Source: Diphasiastrum complanatum
Taxonomy: Eukaryota; Streptophyta; Lycopodiopsida; Lycopodiales; Lycopodiaceae
Direction: 5' to 3'
DNA: 60,000 nt
NCBI GenBank assembly: GCA_029204225.1
Contig: CM055103.1
Coordinates: forward strand, 6,262,852-6,322,851
Shown: piece after piece, positions 10,572 to 22,115 of the stretch
Position numbering within the stretch: position 1 is the first letter of the stretch
Layout of the letters: each line of letters begins with the position of its first letter
Made by a program: the position numbers and the translations under genes
The notes under the pieces: model-generated
The model's input: only the letters and a program-made list of their open reading frames with translations
What the model was told of the DNA's origin: nothing
The model's database searches: none

Positions 10572-11320
10572 GATGATCTTGCTTTTGAGGAGGAGCCTAA
10601 GGAGGAGCTTGAACCAAGTCAACCTTCCACACCTATAAGATCATCAAGGGTAAGAGTGGAGCCAACAACTTATAGGCTCCTTAATGTGGATTACTATTAC
10701 TAGGCCTGATCTTAGCTTTAGTGTGTGTAGATAGAGTCAATACATGCAAGATCCATTGAACATTTATTAGAAGAAAGCTAAAAGGATCTTGAGGTACGTC
10801 TCGGATACACTAGATCTTGGTATACTTTGTGGAGGTGATGTAATTGACTTGCATGCCTATAGTGATTCAGATTTTGTAGGTGACAAGAAGAGATAGAAGG
10901 TCAACAAGTGCATATGCAATCTTCATAGGTGATGGAGTAGTTTCTTGGCTATCAAAGAAGCAAGAAACAATCTCACTCTCTTCGAGTACAAGGCACTTAC
11001 TACAACAACTAAGTGCTTTGGATCAAGAGACTACTTGGGGAGCTAAAGATTATGGATCCAAAGGATGTACCAATCATCTAAAATGACAAGATTTCAGCTC
11101 AACATCTTGCATCAAATCCTATTTTCCGTGCAAGATCCAAACACATAGAGATTTGTCATCATTTTGTGAGAAAAAAGGTGCAAGCAGAGGGAGATCTCTT
11201 TGGAACATGTATCAAGTAGTGAGTGTGTGGCTGATATACTCACTAAACCTCTAAAGTTAACATCATCTCTTGGAGCGATTAGTATATCTATGTTAGATCG
11301 AAACTAGTTGTGAGTAGGAG
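10572..11320 (+). pseudogene. Copia element 2 RNase H remnant, reverse transcriptase lost
   Basis: After the integrase only scattered fragments remain. A stretch near 10880-10990 matches the RNase H segment (RRSTSAYAIFIGDGVVSWLSKKQ-like), and a degenerate ARSKHIEI-like piece lies near 11130-11165. Stops and frame changes are frequent. No YVDD reverse-transcriptase active site is visible, so several hundred bases of the RT domain have been deleted. Confidence 0.6.
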
Positions 11321-11622
11321 TGTTAAAATTTCACAAGCTAGTTTGGACCAATTTTGGTCATATGACTTGTAATTGGCAATTTGGCCATATTATGCCATGT
11401 CACAGGTGCCAAATAGCATAGGATGCTTTTCAACATCCGTTGTTCTACTTCCGCTGCTATCCCACTAATATCTAACATGGTATTAGAGCAGGTAGTTCAG
11501 TAATCTGCATTTCTATTGCAGGTTATCAGTCCTGTTTCTACCAAGACATCATTCAGCAAGTGCACAACCAACAGTATTCCGATATCGTTGTTTCTACCAA
11601 CGATCTCTCACTCCATACCAGA

Positions 11623-12690
11623 ATGGATCCATCTTCTAGTTCTTCTCTGATCGACAAACTCGATGGAGATAACTACCATTTATGGAAGTTCAAGATGAAA
11701 GTAGTTCTTCTTGCCAAAGAACTGTGAGACATAGTTGATGGCACAGAGTCAAGCCAAAAGGTGATGCAGCCATCATCACCAAATGGAGATTGAGAGATGG
11801 CAAGACATTCGCCATGATTACTCTCAATATCAAAGACTCTCAAATACGAGTTGTTCAGACTGCTAAGGATGCATGGGACATCCTAGCAACTCTTTACGAT
11901 ATCAGGGACGTCACTTCCAAACTTCATTTGAGGAAGAAATTCTTCACCCTGAGAATGTCTGATGCAAATAGTATTTCGAGTCATCTCAACACTTTCAAAA
12001 ATCTTATGGAGCAGATGACTGCAACTGGCTCGGTCATTGAAGATTCCGATGCTATTATGGCTCTATTATCGAGTCTATCTTATGCCTATGAAAATTGGGT
12101 CATGGCAATTTTGACCCAAGAGCATCTCGCTCTATCAAGAGTAATTTTGATGCTACTACAAGAGGAGATTAGAAGAGCTGCATCCTCCTCAAGCTCAGGA
12201 TCGGATCCTCAAGCTCTATATTCCAAAAGAAATCAGAAGTTCAGATCCAAGAGATCTACACAGTCAGATTATCCTGACAGGAAGAGCAACATGCAACAGC
12301 CTATACCAAATGAAGCATCAACTTCAGAGCCTTCATCATTTCAGCAAAGACAGAAGCTATTCTGTAAATACTGTAAGAGGACTGGTCATCTCATCAAGGA
12401 CTGCCGAACTTTGAAGTACAACAACTAGAAGAAGAAACAGTTCCAACAACAAGCCGATACTGTTACAACCAGTCACTCGATCCAACAACAAGAGGAAGAT
12501 GAAGCTGCCTTTATGACCAAGGTTGGAGAACATCAGGATATCGACTCCTGGTACTTGGACTCAGGAGCAACTCAACATATGACTCACCATCGAGACTGGT
12601 TCCAATGCTACAAGTCATTCACCCATTCAAGAGTTATTCAAGAGTTGTACAACTTGGAGACAACTCATCTCATTCGAGTTTCAAAAAGAT
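11623..12690 (+). pseudogene. Copia element 3 gag and start of protease
   Basis: From the ATG at 11623 the text has the gag start (LIDKLDGDNYHLWKFKMKV), a stop near 11727 and a frame change. A long intact piece (11790-12428) then carries DAWDILATLYDIRDVTSKLH, LRKKFFTLRMSDANSISSHL and the zinc knuckle CKYCKRTGHLIKDC near 12363-12404. After another stop the protease motif appears as WYLDSGATQHMTHHRDW near 12550-12600, with the DSGA triad intact. The reading collapses at ~12690. Confidence 0.75.
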
Positions 12691-13312
12691 GATGTAAAAT
12701 ACTCAATCAGTTCACTTAGCCAGTTCCTATCGAATCCAGGTTCAACCCATTGGAAAGCACTCATAAAGGTCATGAAGTATGTCGAAGCAACAAAACATCT
12801 TAGCATCTGTTATGGAGACAGCCAACCTGCCAATATTCTCGAAAGATACACAAATGCAGATTGGGCAGGACATATCGACACCAAAAGATTGACTTCTAGA
12901 TTTGTATTCTTATACAATCAAGGCCCAATTTCATGAAACAGCCGAAAACAAACCTCAGTAGCATTATCATCGACCGAATAAAAATACATAGTTACCACAA
13001 ATGCTACCAAGGAGGCAATTTTGCTAAGGAACCTACTTGCAGATATCGACCTTGCTCAGCCACATCCAACGACAATCTATTGTGACAATTGCACTATCTT
13101 TAAATCCTAAATTTCATTCTCGAAGCAAACATATCGAAATCAAGTATCACTACCTTAGAGAAAAAGTGCAAAGCAATGAAGTGTCATTGGTTTACTGCAA
13201 GATAGATCTTACGGCAGCACATTATTTCACGAAAGCTCTATCAAAGGAGCACCATTTCAGATTTAACAACATGCTAAATCTGAAGATCAAAGTTTTTCAA
13301 GATCCACATTAA
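12691..13312 (+). pseudogene. Copia element 3 RNase H remnant
   Basis: The sequence after the deletion corresponds to the end of the polyprotein: SLSQFLSNPGSTHWKALIKV, NADWAGHIDTKRLTSRFVFL, ALSSTE, TIYCDN and a C-terminal SKHIEIKYHYLREKVQS segment. In-frame stops (for example near 12936 and 12979) and frame changes inactivate it. The integrase and reverse transcriptase are both absent between this piece and the protease. Confidence 0.7.
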
Positions 13313-13371
13313 GGGGGAGTGTTGGATTTCTATGACCAAATCCATTCGATAATGAGCATTCTAAAAAACTT

Positions 13372-13612
13372 TTGACTCAACCAACAAATCTGACTCGGTC
13401 GACAAATCTATCTCAACCGACAAATCTGACTCGACCGACAAATCTGACTCGACCGACACATCTGACCCAGCCGACAAATCTGAGACAACCAACAAATCTG
13501 ACTTTGAGACAGCCGACAAGAGGAGCCAGCCGACAAATCGGACTAGGCCGAACAATCTGACTAAACCGAACAATTTGACTAGGCCGAACAATCTGACTTC
13601 GTCATCAGAGAA
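13372..13612. repeat. 18-bp minisatellite in the 3' LTR region of Copia element 3
   Basis: About a dozen imperfect copies of an 18-base unit, approximately CTGACTCGACCGACAAAT, run head to tail. Because 18 is a multiple of three, both strands show artificial open frames with repeating residues. Those ORFs are a consequence of the repeat and are not genes. Confidence 0.8.
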
Positions 13613-13640
13613 AAGTCGATACAAGTCTGTGAAAAACTTT

Positions 13641-14609
13641 GGCTACCAACCTTGCCTTGAATTTTTGGACTTCGTCATTTGCAGAATACTTGATTTTAAA
13701 TATCTTACCTAAGGACAAAAATCATCCAGCTTAAGATCTTCCATTAGCACTAATTGAAAAGTTTGGCACGTATCACATGCATTTTTTATGATGAAACAAT
13801 CGTTTGATAGACATTGAAAGGAAAGTCCATATGTTACAAAGCCATAGTTGCCATCAATTGATCATTGCTATCCTAAAAATGGAAACATATAATAAGGGGC
13901 CAAGTCCAAGCAATGAGTACCACTTTAGAGGATAATGGTTTGTTGTAATGATCTTGGTCAAAGATAATTATAGTCTAGGTGAGATGAACATGAATACTCC
14001 AACTTCAAGTTGTGAAAGATCATCTTTTTTTGGAGCTTTCATGGCGTCTTCTGATACACTATTCAAGAAGGGCTGATGTGGCATGATCTGAGGCGATGCC
14101 CTTCATGAATGTTAACTCCAGAAAGACCGTACACGATCAACCATCAGTAGAAGAGACTCTAATGAAATCAAGCAACATAAATGATATTTTGAGGGAATAG
14201 AAAGGTCTGTGAGCTATATAAGTTGGCCAAAAAGAGAACCTTGGCTATATGTATGTGGTTAAGTAAAATCAAATGGCGTTTTGTACAGAAAAATTAAGTC
14301 ACTGAAAGGCACAGCGTAGCAGCTAGCTTGACTGAGCATCAAATTGACGTGACTTGATTCATCAAAAGCACATCAATTGGTAAGCAGATGGGTAAATACA
14401 CAATTTCATGAGATTTGTAACCATGACATTGACACGAGGAATTACAACCTATTAGAGTTATTTCTACTTGTGAATTTCACTTTCTGAACAGTGTTTACTA
14501 TCAATCAACTACTAGAGACCAACAATTCACAAAAATATCCTACCATGTGCCAAGCACTAAGATCCCAAAGATTATGAGAATTTTAGTGAGGGAACATTAT
14601 GACCCTGTA
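13641..14609. other. 3' flank of the oxidoreductase-like gene
   Basis: No coding signal is visible. The part next to 14609 should hold the 3' UTR and poly(A) region of the minus-strand gene, but I cannot place the cleavage site. Confidence 0.4.
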
Positions 14610-14873
14610 TTAGAGCAAAGCGGGTGAAGGATTACTATCCCATTTTTCAATCTGCTCTTCTGGAATACCAGCATCATCAAGCAGCTTATCTATATCTTCC
14701 TCATTTTTCTCAGCACAAACTACAACAGCAGTAGTTTCAGGATCATATTCAAGATCATCGGCATCCCACAATTGAGAGAGTGTGCCAACATGGCCATCCC
14801 ATGTTTGACCTGCTATAGCGTCCACTGTCAAGCGGACTTTCATCTTCTTTTTCTCCCATTGGTTGAATCTTTC
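14610..14873 (-). CDS. last exon (C) of FNR-like oxidoreductase gene, pKIWI502-like
   Basis: The exon begins after a good acceptor (CCATTTCAG, ending at 14874) and encodes 87 residues plus a stop: ERFNQWEKKKMKVRL, a TWDGHVG segment, then VVVCAEKNEEDIDKLLDDAG and IPEEQIEKWD at the C terminus. In the ferredoxin-NADP reductase superfamily this is the last part of the nucleotide-binding domain, where a C-G-x-x-x-M-type turn precedes a final helix ending G-[VI]-P-x-x-x-I. Here the turn reads CAEKNEED, so the usual glycine is replaced. It joins exon B in phase 0 to give YK|ERFNQWE, which matches the spacing of pKIWI502-type proteins (Y-Q-x-K-F-x-x-W-E). The intron before it is 4.2 kb. Confidence 0.7.
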   Translation of the reverse strand, partial: ERFNQWEKKKMKVRLTVDAIAGQTWDGHVGTLSQLWDADDLEYDPETTAVVVCAEKNEEDIDKLLDDAGIPEEQIEKWDSNPSPALL

Positions 14874-17070
14874 CTGAAATGGAGAAGAGAAACATTATGC
14901 AACAATTAATTACCTGCATCACAACTCAATGGACATCAAAAGCAGGAGAAATGAAATCACCCCAAACTTCTTTTTATTGCTGCTGACAAGGAAAATTTCA
15001 AGACCGGAAGTAATGCTGCTCATAGTATCAGCAAAGCAAGAATACTGTCAAAAGACATCATCAGTACAAATTCGATTCACGAAAGTTGTTTTCTTGATGA
15101 TGCAGTCAGTATATGGTTCTGAAAGTCAGAAAAGTCAGTTCCAAAGAAACAATAAATTCGTCGAATCTGCAAACAAGGTTTTGGTGAAGCTAGCCGACCA
15201 GCATTTCTTACAGGTGTCAAACCTTGAACTTAAACTGAACAGGGTAAAAGCTATCTCTAATTTGATCGAAAGTCAATTATGCTTCTGGAAAAGAGACTAC
15301 TTAAGATGCTTAATTCCATTTGTCATTTAGGCTTCTATGAATTAGGATGGTTAAGATTCAAAAAGTCAAACTTCTTTTTCTCGATTTGAAAGTGGAAAAA
15401 AGCCCTACATCAGAGAAGACTTTCAGACTTTTGCTTCTTGATAGAGAGTGTATCAAAGATTATTCGTCCTGATTTCTGATCAAACATCCAGATAGTAGGG
15501 TGCTGACAATAGGTTTGAGACCGTTTCAGCCCACTTTTCCCTGCTTGGTCCTTGAAAGAGTTCAACAGATTTTGGAACATTTTTGCTGTGATTTTGTTGT
15601 CTCCAAAGAAGCACCTATCCTTTTTGGAAATATACGAATTAACCAAAGAAAGTGAAGCTAAGAACAAATGTCATCAACTTTAACATAGTGAATCTTGCCT
15701 TCTCTAAATCAACACCTTAATTTCCCTTTTTTTATCCAAGAAAAGTCACAATGGAAAACGATTTCAGCTTTCAAAACATCTACTTCCCTTTAATTGGTTG
15801 TTAAAGATTTCATGAACTGAGTACTTTCCCACATGAAGCTTCAAAAACCTTCCACCTATTTCCTGTTGTGCAGTAAAAAAAGTAGGTTTTTGAAGTAGCA
15901 TATGTTGAGTTTTTTCTTCTATTGTATGAGAGAGTCAAGGAGCTTTGTTATATCTACCAGAACCATCTTAGGTAGAATGAGCTGGCACTAATGGGGAAAG
16001 ACAAGCTGAACAACATTGCTCATCGGTACCTTTGTGAAGAAAAGTTCTGGGATTGCAATTTGAGGCAAGTCCCTCAAAGTATTAGAAGAGCTATTTATTA
16101 GAATGGAAATGAGCCCAACATAGGCAATGAAATTTTCAGAGTGAAGAGGTGGAAAAAGAAAGTTCGCCACATCCATGAAAAATGTAAAGAACTTAAGTCA
16201 ACTGGACACGTATGATGTATTGGCAGGATAATTAGTCAGGGGACAAGAAATTTCCTCACAAGCTTTTGCCAGCATTGCATAGTTACCAACTCCCTGCTTT
16301 AATTGGGGATTTTTTTTAGATGCTATTAACCTCTGCTTGTATCTTGCATAATCAAGCAGCAAATTCCCTCTATTACACACTTCATCCTAATTTGCCCCAA
16401 TTGACCACAAAGCTGGTCATTGACCTAGGTTCAAAGCTAGTTGACCGAGAACCTTTTTGGGTGGATCAACGTGGTCCAGGACTTGTCCATATATCTCTTG
16501 ATGAAGGTTTATCTACTGCAAATTTCTCCTGATTTTGGTGTTCTTCACACATGCTAAGTCTATTGGGTTGATCTTGAGTAAATATATGTTGATCTTGAAT
16601 GTCGACGTGATTGTATCCAACACCGTCAATTTCTAGCCTTCTAGCTTGCTGGTTTGATATGTATAGTAATCAATGATATCCGTAGCCAAAAATGAGTATG
16701 TTGTGCAACTGTTAGGGTTTCTAGCATGCATGATTCTTTGGTGGGATGGTTCACATGATTTGATCAATTTTTGTCGGCGTTAGTTTCTGCAAAAAAAAAT
16801 TATGGTAACTTATTATAGTCTGAGCTAGATTGTTACAAGTAATTACAGTAGTAATAAGTATCATCTCATAGTTCATAATCTATGTCTACTTTTTTGAGGA
16901 GGTTTCTTATAACATTACATAGTTCCTAGTCAATTTGAACCGACTCGATTCAAGTTGATTCCAAACAAAACGTGATTTGAATACAAAACAAAAGTGAATC
17001 TGAAAAAAAAAACTCTAGAACTTCTCATCTCGTATTGTTTCAGAATGCTACAAATTGTATTCATTGGAAC

Positions 17071-17928
17071 CTTAGAAGCCTGTTCCGAGCAAAAAGGGTC
17101 GGAACGTTCCATTCCGAACATTAAAATTGATATACGACCTGCTGGCCCGCGACTTCTGCTTTTCACAGATAGTGAGCAAGCTAGCGAGCAGGGAAAGTGC
17201 CCCTACATGCATAGATCTTCCTAAAAATCAGAAAATTAACTGGACGCTTCCTAAAGTATCGTGCTACTTTTGAAAGCGATCATTCTCACCCAGTGCTTTC
17301 TGAGTACTTAAAGTCTTCGAATCCTTCCGTTGAGCTTATTGCCCCAACCGCTCAAGTGGATAGACCAGATTATCTCCAACTAGGGGGAAAACTAGAGGAA
17401 GGCAAAGAACCCTACTATTACGGTTCACCAGAGAGTCCAGCAGAAATTGCAGTTACTGAAGTGAAGACATTGGCATCGCCTGCTCCACTAAATAGTTCTC
17501 AGGGCAGTTCTCAACATGGCACTCTTAATTGCCCTCAGGGTTTAGCAAGTGCACCTCCACTTTCAGATCCAAAAATAGAAGATGTTTTCTATTCAGTGAA
17601 TCGTGATTTTGAGGTTGGAGAGTTCCTGTCTTTAGATGCCTTGGGATTTGCCAGCGACATTGATAAGTATGCACAACAAGAAGCACGAACCAAAATCAGC
17701 CATACATGATAGATCACGAACCAAAATCTGAAGAAGCAGGAACCAAAATCTTCAGTTACTTTAGGAAACGTCTAGTTAATTTTCTGATTTTTAGTGGCAA
17801 TGCTGCATGTTTTAATAATTAAATCCTTTGTAAAAAAATACATTTTTTTTTTCAAGGCCACTTTCCGGAACAGAACACATCCTGGAAAGCGTTCCAGAAC
17901 GCGTTCCGTTCCGGAACAGGCAACTAAG
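17071..17928. mobile_element. TIR-bounded non-autonomous element with internal ORF
   Basis: CTTAGAAGCCTGTTCCG (17071-17087) and CGGAACAGGCAACTAAG (17912-17928) are inverted copies matching at 15 of 17 positions. Adjacent to both ends are further GTTCC/GGAAC palindromic words (17100-17122 and 17870-17915). There is no transposase. A non-repetitive ORF-like segment lies inside, so this may be a small DNA element that captured foreign sequence. No clear target duplication was found, which lowers confidence. Confidence 0.45.
17231..17709 (+). pseudogene. unrecognised ORF fragment inside the TIR element
   Basis: An open frame without an ATG start runs through about 155 codons with balanced, protein-like composition. 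It includes HPVLSEYLKSSNPSVELIAP, RPDYLQLGGKLEEGKEPYYY and VGEFLSLDALGFASDIDKY. It is Ser/Pro/Glu-rich and acidic, resembling a disordered region of a regulatory protein, but I cannot name a family. It lies between the two TIRs, so a captured exon is possible. A chance ORF remains a real alternative. Confidence 0.35.
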
Positions 17929-19098
17929 ATTGGAACTATTCTTCTATTATTGAATGACCAAGTATAACCTTGTAGCATACATAACCAAGATCTCCAATTA
18001 TACTTCATGCCATAGGCCTATATGACACATGTTTGTATACTCCTGCATGTCCAACTCACAACACACTACCAGGAAGATAGAGCAACTGTGACGCTGCTGG
18101 TCCTGATGATAGAATCTTATGCCTTGTTGATCTTATGAGCACTTTGGATTGGGTAAAAGTCTATACAGAATATGTTTAGAAATGAGATTATTGAAAATAT
18201 CTTTATCAATCTCCCCAGTTATGTTGATAAGTTTGAAGAGGAAATTTTCTTTTGCTACTCTCACATACGTAAGATTTTTACTTGTCTTAAAAAAAGTGAC
18301 ATTCTTCTGAGATACCTTCCCCTACTGTTAATCCACCTCTTTCTCCACACCCTTTATTCTTTGTTGAGGATTTAGATGGAGAAAGTGCTTCTCAACTAGA
18401 AATGTTTTCTCAAGAAATTTGTGATGCTGACAGTCAATCCTCTGATTTTTGCCAAGCCAAGAATTGCCAAGTCCCTGTAGTCCCTAGTCGTACCATCGAA
18501 TTCAAAGCAGCTAAGACTGCCTTTAAACTCTGGGGTTTATTCACTATCAACTTTCTTGCTCCTATCTCCATTGTGTCGGAAGCGTATATGTATATTTTAT
18601 CAGCTCTGATACCACTCTTGTTGGTGTAAAGATGTAATTAAACAATTCAGCCTGCCCGATTGGGTGGTCTGACACCAAACAAAAGAAAACAACTGAATGA
18701 TGAATTTGTAGGTCTGGGATCTTGACGAAAAATCAGAAAGAGAATATTACTTAGATCGTTCGCTTGACACTTTGAATATCTATGTAGGTGTCTATGACAG
18801 CCATGAAAAATGACCAAAAGAGAAGTTATGTTCATCATCAAAGAACTCAACTTGGTCCATCAACTGCTATACCACAACTGGTGCACAAGTTTTCAATTCA
18901 TGACAGCTTAAGTATCTACAAATTCATTCATCTTCCAAACATCTTGCAAGCATCCCTTTAGCCTAGCATAAAGTAGCAATGCAACAACATGGATTTGAAG
19001 AACATTCATCTAGTAGCATGTGAGTGTGAAAATAGCATTTACAAGGAGATAGAAAGAAATGAAAAATTGCTAGACAAAATGTTAGTAGTATGTGGTAC

Positions 19099-19328
19099 CT
19101 TGTACATCAGAAGGGATGGTGTAGGGGCACTGTAGTAAAGACGAATTTCTTGACGCAGGTCAAAGTTGAGGCTTCCAAAATCTCCATCCCTTGCTTCTAT
19201 TATTGAACGAGCAATGGCAATACCTTTTCCCGAAGCAAAAAAGAGTAGAGTTGGATATTGATGGAAACACATCACAGGCCTCAAATCCATGGCCGTTAGC
19301 AAAAATGGTCCCAATTCTACTTGATCGC
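19099..19328 (-). CDS. exon B of FNR-like oxidoreductase gene (NAD(P)-binding domain)
   Basis: The exon is 230 bases. It follows an acceptor TGTGACAG (ending at 19329) and ends at donor AAG|GTACCA. It encodes DQVELGPFLLTAMDLRPV, then QYPTLLFFASGKGIAIARS, a variable loop, and IRLYYSAPTPSLLMYK. In pKIWI502-type and other FNR-superfamily proteins the corresponding text is K-Y-x-T-V-L-x-F-A-T-G-S-G-I-S-P-I-R-S, the start of the Rossmann fold that binds the nicotinamide nucleotide. Here the glycine-rich loop is ASGKGIA, so cofactor preference may differ. It takes over from exon A at a split glycine codon (phase 1). Confidence 0.75.
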
Positions 19329-20511
19329 CTGTCACAAATACATGAACTCGATAGATATTCACAGAGCTGAAGAAAAAGAGAAACTTGCATTCTAGCCATT
19401 TGACATTTTTTTCAGGATGATAAGCTGCTCGGTGCTGTTCAATATGCAGAAAAGACAACACAGGCTATGTTGACATGAAAGAAGACAAAATGACTCAGTT
19501 CAATAGTTGATCGCAATTTGAAATAAACTAAACAGATATCTACAAGAAGTATTCCACACACAGAAGGAAACCAAGCTAACCACGATGACAATGAAAAGGT
19601 TCTTAACAAGAAGAATAAAACATTGCTTGCGTGCACAGTTACAATATATGTACATACACAAATTGCAGCCATATACTTGTGTATTCATGGAAAAGCACAT
19701 GCATGCACTGATGAGCATATCCAACTATAGCTTAAGAATATTTATACGACTTGCACTAAACAATTTCAAAAAGACCATGTATGTGTGACCACGTTTGTGT
19801 ATATAGAAAAGCACAAAAGAATACTTGAAACAGCAGCATTTGTGCACCAGTTTCACGACCATTTGCAATTGACAATCATTCTGTGTAATAGTTGCTTTCT
19901 TCCCAAATTGTTGCCTAATTTTCTGAATGCGTGTTTCAAAGGACAGTTTCTTCACCCCTAGAGATTTTGAGCTGGAGTAAACTTGCTTCCCTTCCCCACC
20001 AATGGCTTGATTTTAGAAGAGAACAGAGTTTTAGTGGGCAGTTTCTTCTACTGCAATGTTTTTCAATTAGAGAATATCTTCTGAAGAGCAATGTGCATTG
20101 GGCATCAAAGTTAACTTATTGTGCCTACTATGTTTTTGGAGCAATGCTCAAACCATTGAAGTTGTTTTATGTGACTTGATACTTCAATCATTTTACATCA
20201 ACCTTCGCTGTTAGTTGGTACAATTCTTATAATCGATTTCAAGGCCATTCTTAGTTCAACTTTTTCCTCTCAGCAGCCAAACAAACACTGAAACCGTAGA
20301 CAATGATGTGTTTGTCTACCAGGATTAATGAGCATCCTGTAACTCTGACCCACAAATCATCCAGTCTTGCAATTGGGAGCGTACGAAATGTCTCCAAACA
20401 GTAAAGAAAATAAGCCAAGTATAACTCCGAAATCAAAGTACATCTAGTACAAGAGCATAAGGCCGTAAATGCAAACATAAGGATAATACTTATGGTATAA
20501 CATAAAGTCGT

Positions 20512-21105
20512 CAGATCCTGTTGCTGCTAAAGAAAGATGTAATCGGAATTACAGTTGGAGGGGGTACATGTTGCTGACGTCGTCGATCAAGTCGTCGTCT
20601 GTGGGATGTGTGGTCCCTCATGGTATGATAAATGACTCTCTGAAACATCTGAGTCAGGGTAGTACGTTGTGTTTGGTCTCTATGTCGCGAGGCGTCACTG
20701 TTGTAACCACTGTCATCTAAGGATGGATCAGCCTGTGATCTCCTATGTGAGAAGAAAAATGTAATTTGGAGCTGCCCTTTAGGGTGACTCCTCTAAACTA
20801 GCTGACATGAGTCTCGTTGTGATAGAAGCATCTCCCTGACCATCAGTGCAACACAACGTGGATCCTCATATGCTATAATAGATTTGAGTGTGACTGGTGC
20901 ATCTTGGAAGAGACAGTGATATCTCCCTCTGATCTCATAATAGACAGGGCATCTAAAGAGGAAGACAAAGGATAGGTGACACGCACAAAGGCAAACCCAG
21001 GCAGGTACTAGTCCCCTCTCCAGATGCCAGAGAGATTCTATCTTTGGGCTCACATAACAAGCTCTCCCCATAGTTGGAGTACATCTCTTCATCATTGTCG
21101 TTCTC
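20512..21105 (-). pseudogene. LINE ORF2 C-terminal fragment, copy 1
   Basis: The translation shares VYYEIRGRYHCLF and IAYEDPRCVALMV with the plus-strand copy at 26220-27434. Both share a trailing Arg/His/Thr-rich tail ending in a TSFFS/TSFYS-like motif. The N-terminal part is scrambled by frame changes. The cysteine/histidine zinc-knuckle-like segment seen in the other copy is degraded here. It is a truncated non-LTR retrotransposon 3' end, which is the usual result of incomplete reverse transcription. Confidence 0.6.
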
Positions 21106-21778
21106 TCTCATGTGTATGACTATTGTCTAACAACAATAGGAATCTTGTCTTGGGTTAACTTCTCCTGCAGGTGTCAGATCATTCTGAGATTTTGGCAGGT
21201 TGACAACATTAGGGCGCCCTCATCCAGCTCGATTTCACCTGATTTGGAGCTGTGGTTGCGGAGATATCGCAAAAAATCAGCTTTTGGACGTTTTTCAGGG
21301 CTGTTGTAGTTGAAGGCACATAACTTTTTGGGTTTTTGTCCGTTTGACCTGAAATTTGGAACGAAGAATCCTCAGATTAGGGCGACCTACTTCAGCTATA
21401 GCTCCTGCTCGCTTCAAAATTGGATATCAGGCTATTCGTCGCCGTTTATAGGCTGTTTTTCCACCCTTTTTGGTGAAAAATCGAGTTTTTTTTCGGTAAT
21501 AACCAGCTTACATCCGAACAGCCAGGGTTTTTTTGGCCAATCTGAAGCTAAATCTTCCAGACTACCTTCAATCAGTTCCTCCTTGCAATGGATCATGCAT
21601 GCAATGTGGGGAGCTAGTTTTGTCAACCACAGAAAGATTGAGGAGTTTTCTTGCTTTTTCTTTGGAAGTACAGACCTGAGACAGAGCTAAGTACTGTACC
21701 TTTCGTTTTTTCCAGTTTCAGTCAATTTTTCTTCTTGTGCTAGTCAGAATCTAAGGTACATCTTTTTCCGTTCCGAAA
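21106..21778. other. non-coding, probable retroelement leader sequence
   Basis: No domain is recognisable. The last ~60 bases before 21779 (AAGGTACATCTTTTTCCG) recur before the gag starts at 22541 and 47100, so at least that part is Gypsy leader. A GGCGCCCTCATCC stretch near 21213 resembles leader repeats at 25460-25680. Confidence 0.4.
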
Positions 21779-22104
21779 ATGACCACTCCTCAGGGACTTT
21801 ATCCTCGAAGAGAGGCATCGACGAATTGGAAATAGAAGCCTTAGTTTTCAGTAAAGGGAAAGAACCCATGGAAGTGGAAGAACGAAAACAATTCGCCATA
21901 GTTCTCCCATTGGATTCTCAGCAACCTCCACATGAACCAGAGGAGATCCTTGGTAGTAGAGAGACGCAGACTCGTCATACACTATACCAAGAATATCTAA
22001 TCAAGTGGAATGATCAACCTGTTGAGAATGCCACTTGGGAAAAGGGCAGCGTCCTTCGCAAGATTTTTCTAGAATTCGTCTTAGAGGACCAAGACGGTTC
22101 TTAA
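21779..22104 (+). pseudogene. Gypsy remnant A1: gag start fused to chromodomain end
   Basis: The first ~120 bases from the ATG at 21779 match the gag N terminus of the Gypsy family here (MTTPQ..., GKEPMEVEE). At about 21900 the text jumps directly to the chromodomain-like C terminus ([20 protein letters not shown], then ENATWEKGSVLRKIF and EDQDGS). Everything between, more than 4 kb of gag-pol, is deleted. A polypurine tract TTAAGGGGGAGGGAG follows, then an LTR. The tail places the family among chromodomain Gypsy elements. Confidence 0.75.
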
Positions 22105-22115
22105 GGGGGAGGGAG

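Larger units (their letters stand above)
6405..11433 (+). mobile_element. decayed Copia retrotransposon (element 2) with truncated 3' LTR
   Basis: TGTTAAAATTTCACAAGCTA occurs at 6405 and again at 11321, and the two stretches stay nearly identical for ~113 bases (6405-6517 and 11321-11433), defining the LTR starts. Between them lie gag, protease, integrase and RNase H remnants in Copia order (PR-INT-RT-RH). The 3' LTR is cut off at 11433, where the next Copia element begins. A foldback element (~8773-9655) interrupts the integrase region, and the reverse transcriptase is almost entirely missing. The 5' LTR end was not located because no PBS is evident. Confidence 0.7.
11434..13640 (+). mobile_element. 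internally deleted Copia retrotransposon (element 3)
   Basis: A truncated 5' LTR end (11434-11477) ends TCTAACA and is directly followed by a primer site TGGTATTAGAGCA (11478-11490). A gag-protease segment follows, then a jump at about 12690 to the RNase H region. A polypurine tract AAGGGGGAG (13311-13319) precedes TGTTGGATTTC at 13320, the 3' LTR start. The element abuts the truncated LTR of Copia element 2 at 11433/11434. The 3' LTR contains an 18-bp minisatellite and has no clear end. Confidence 0.65.
14874..19098 (-). other. 4.2-kb intron between exons B and C
   Basis: The donor is AAG|GTACCA at 19099/19098 and the acceptor CAG| at 14874. The intron contains a TIR-bounded insertion (17071-17928) and a minus-strand primer-site-like GCTCTGATACCACTC at ~18604-18618. 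I find no coding exon of the host gene in it. Short ORFs inside lack recognisable domains. Confidence 0.6.

Noticed and set aside
13361-13624. Leu/Val- and Ser/Asp-repeat ORFs
   Set aside because: Products of an 18-bp minisatellite that stays open in several frames.
14929-15330. 133-residue ORF in the small intron
   Set aside because: Composition is intron-like, no domain, and it lies between two well-defined exons of the opposite strand.
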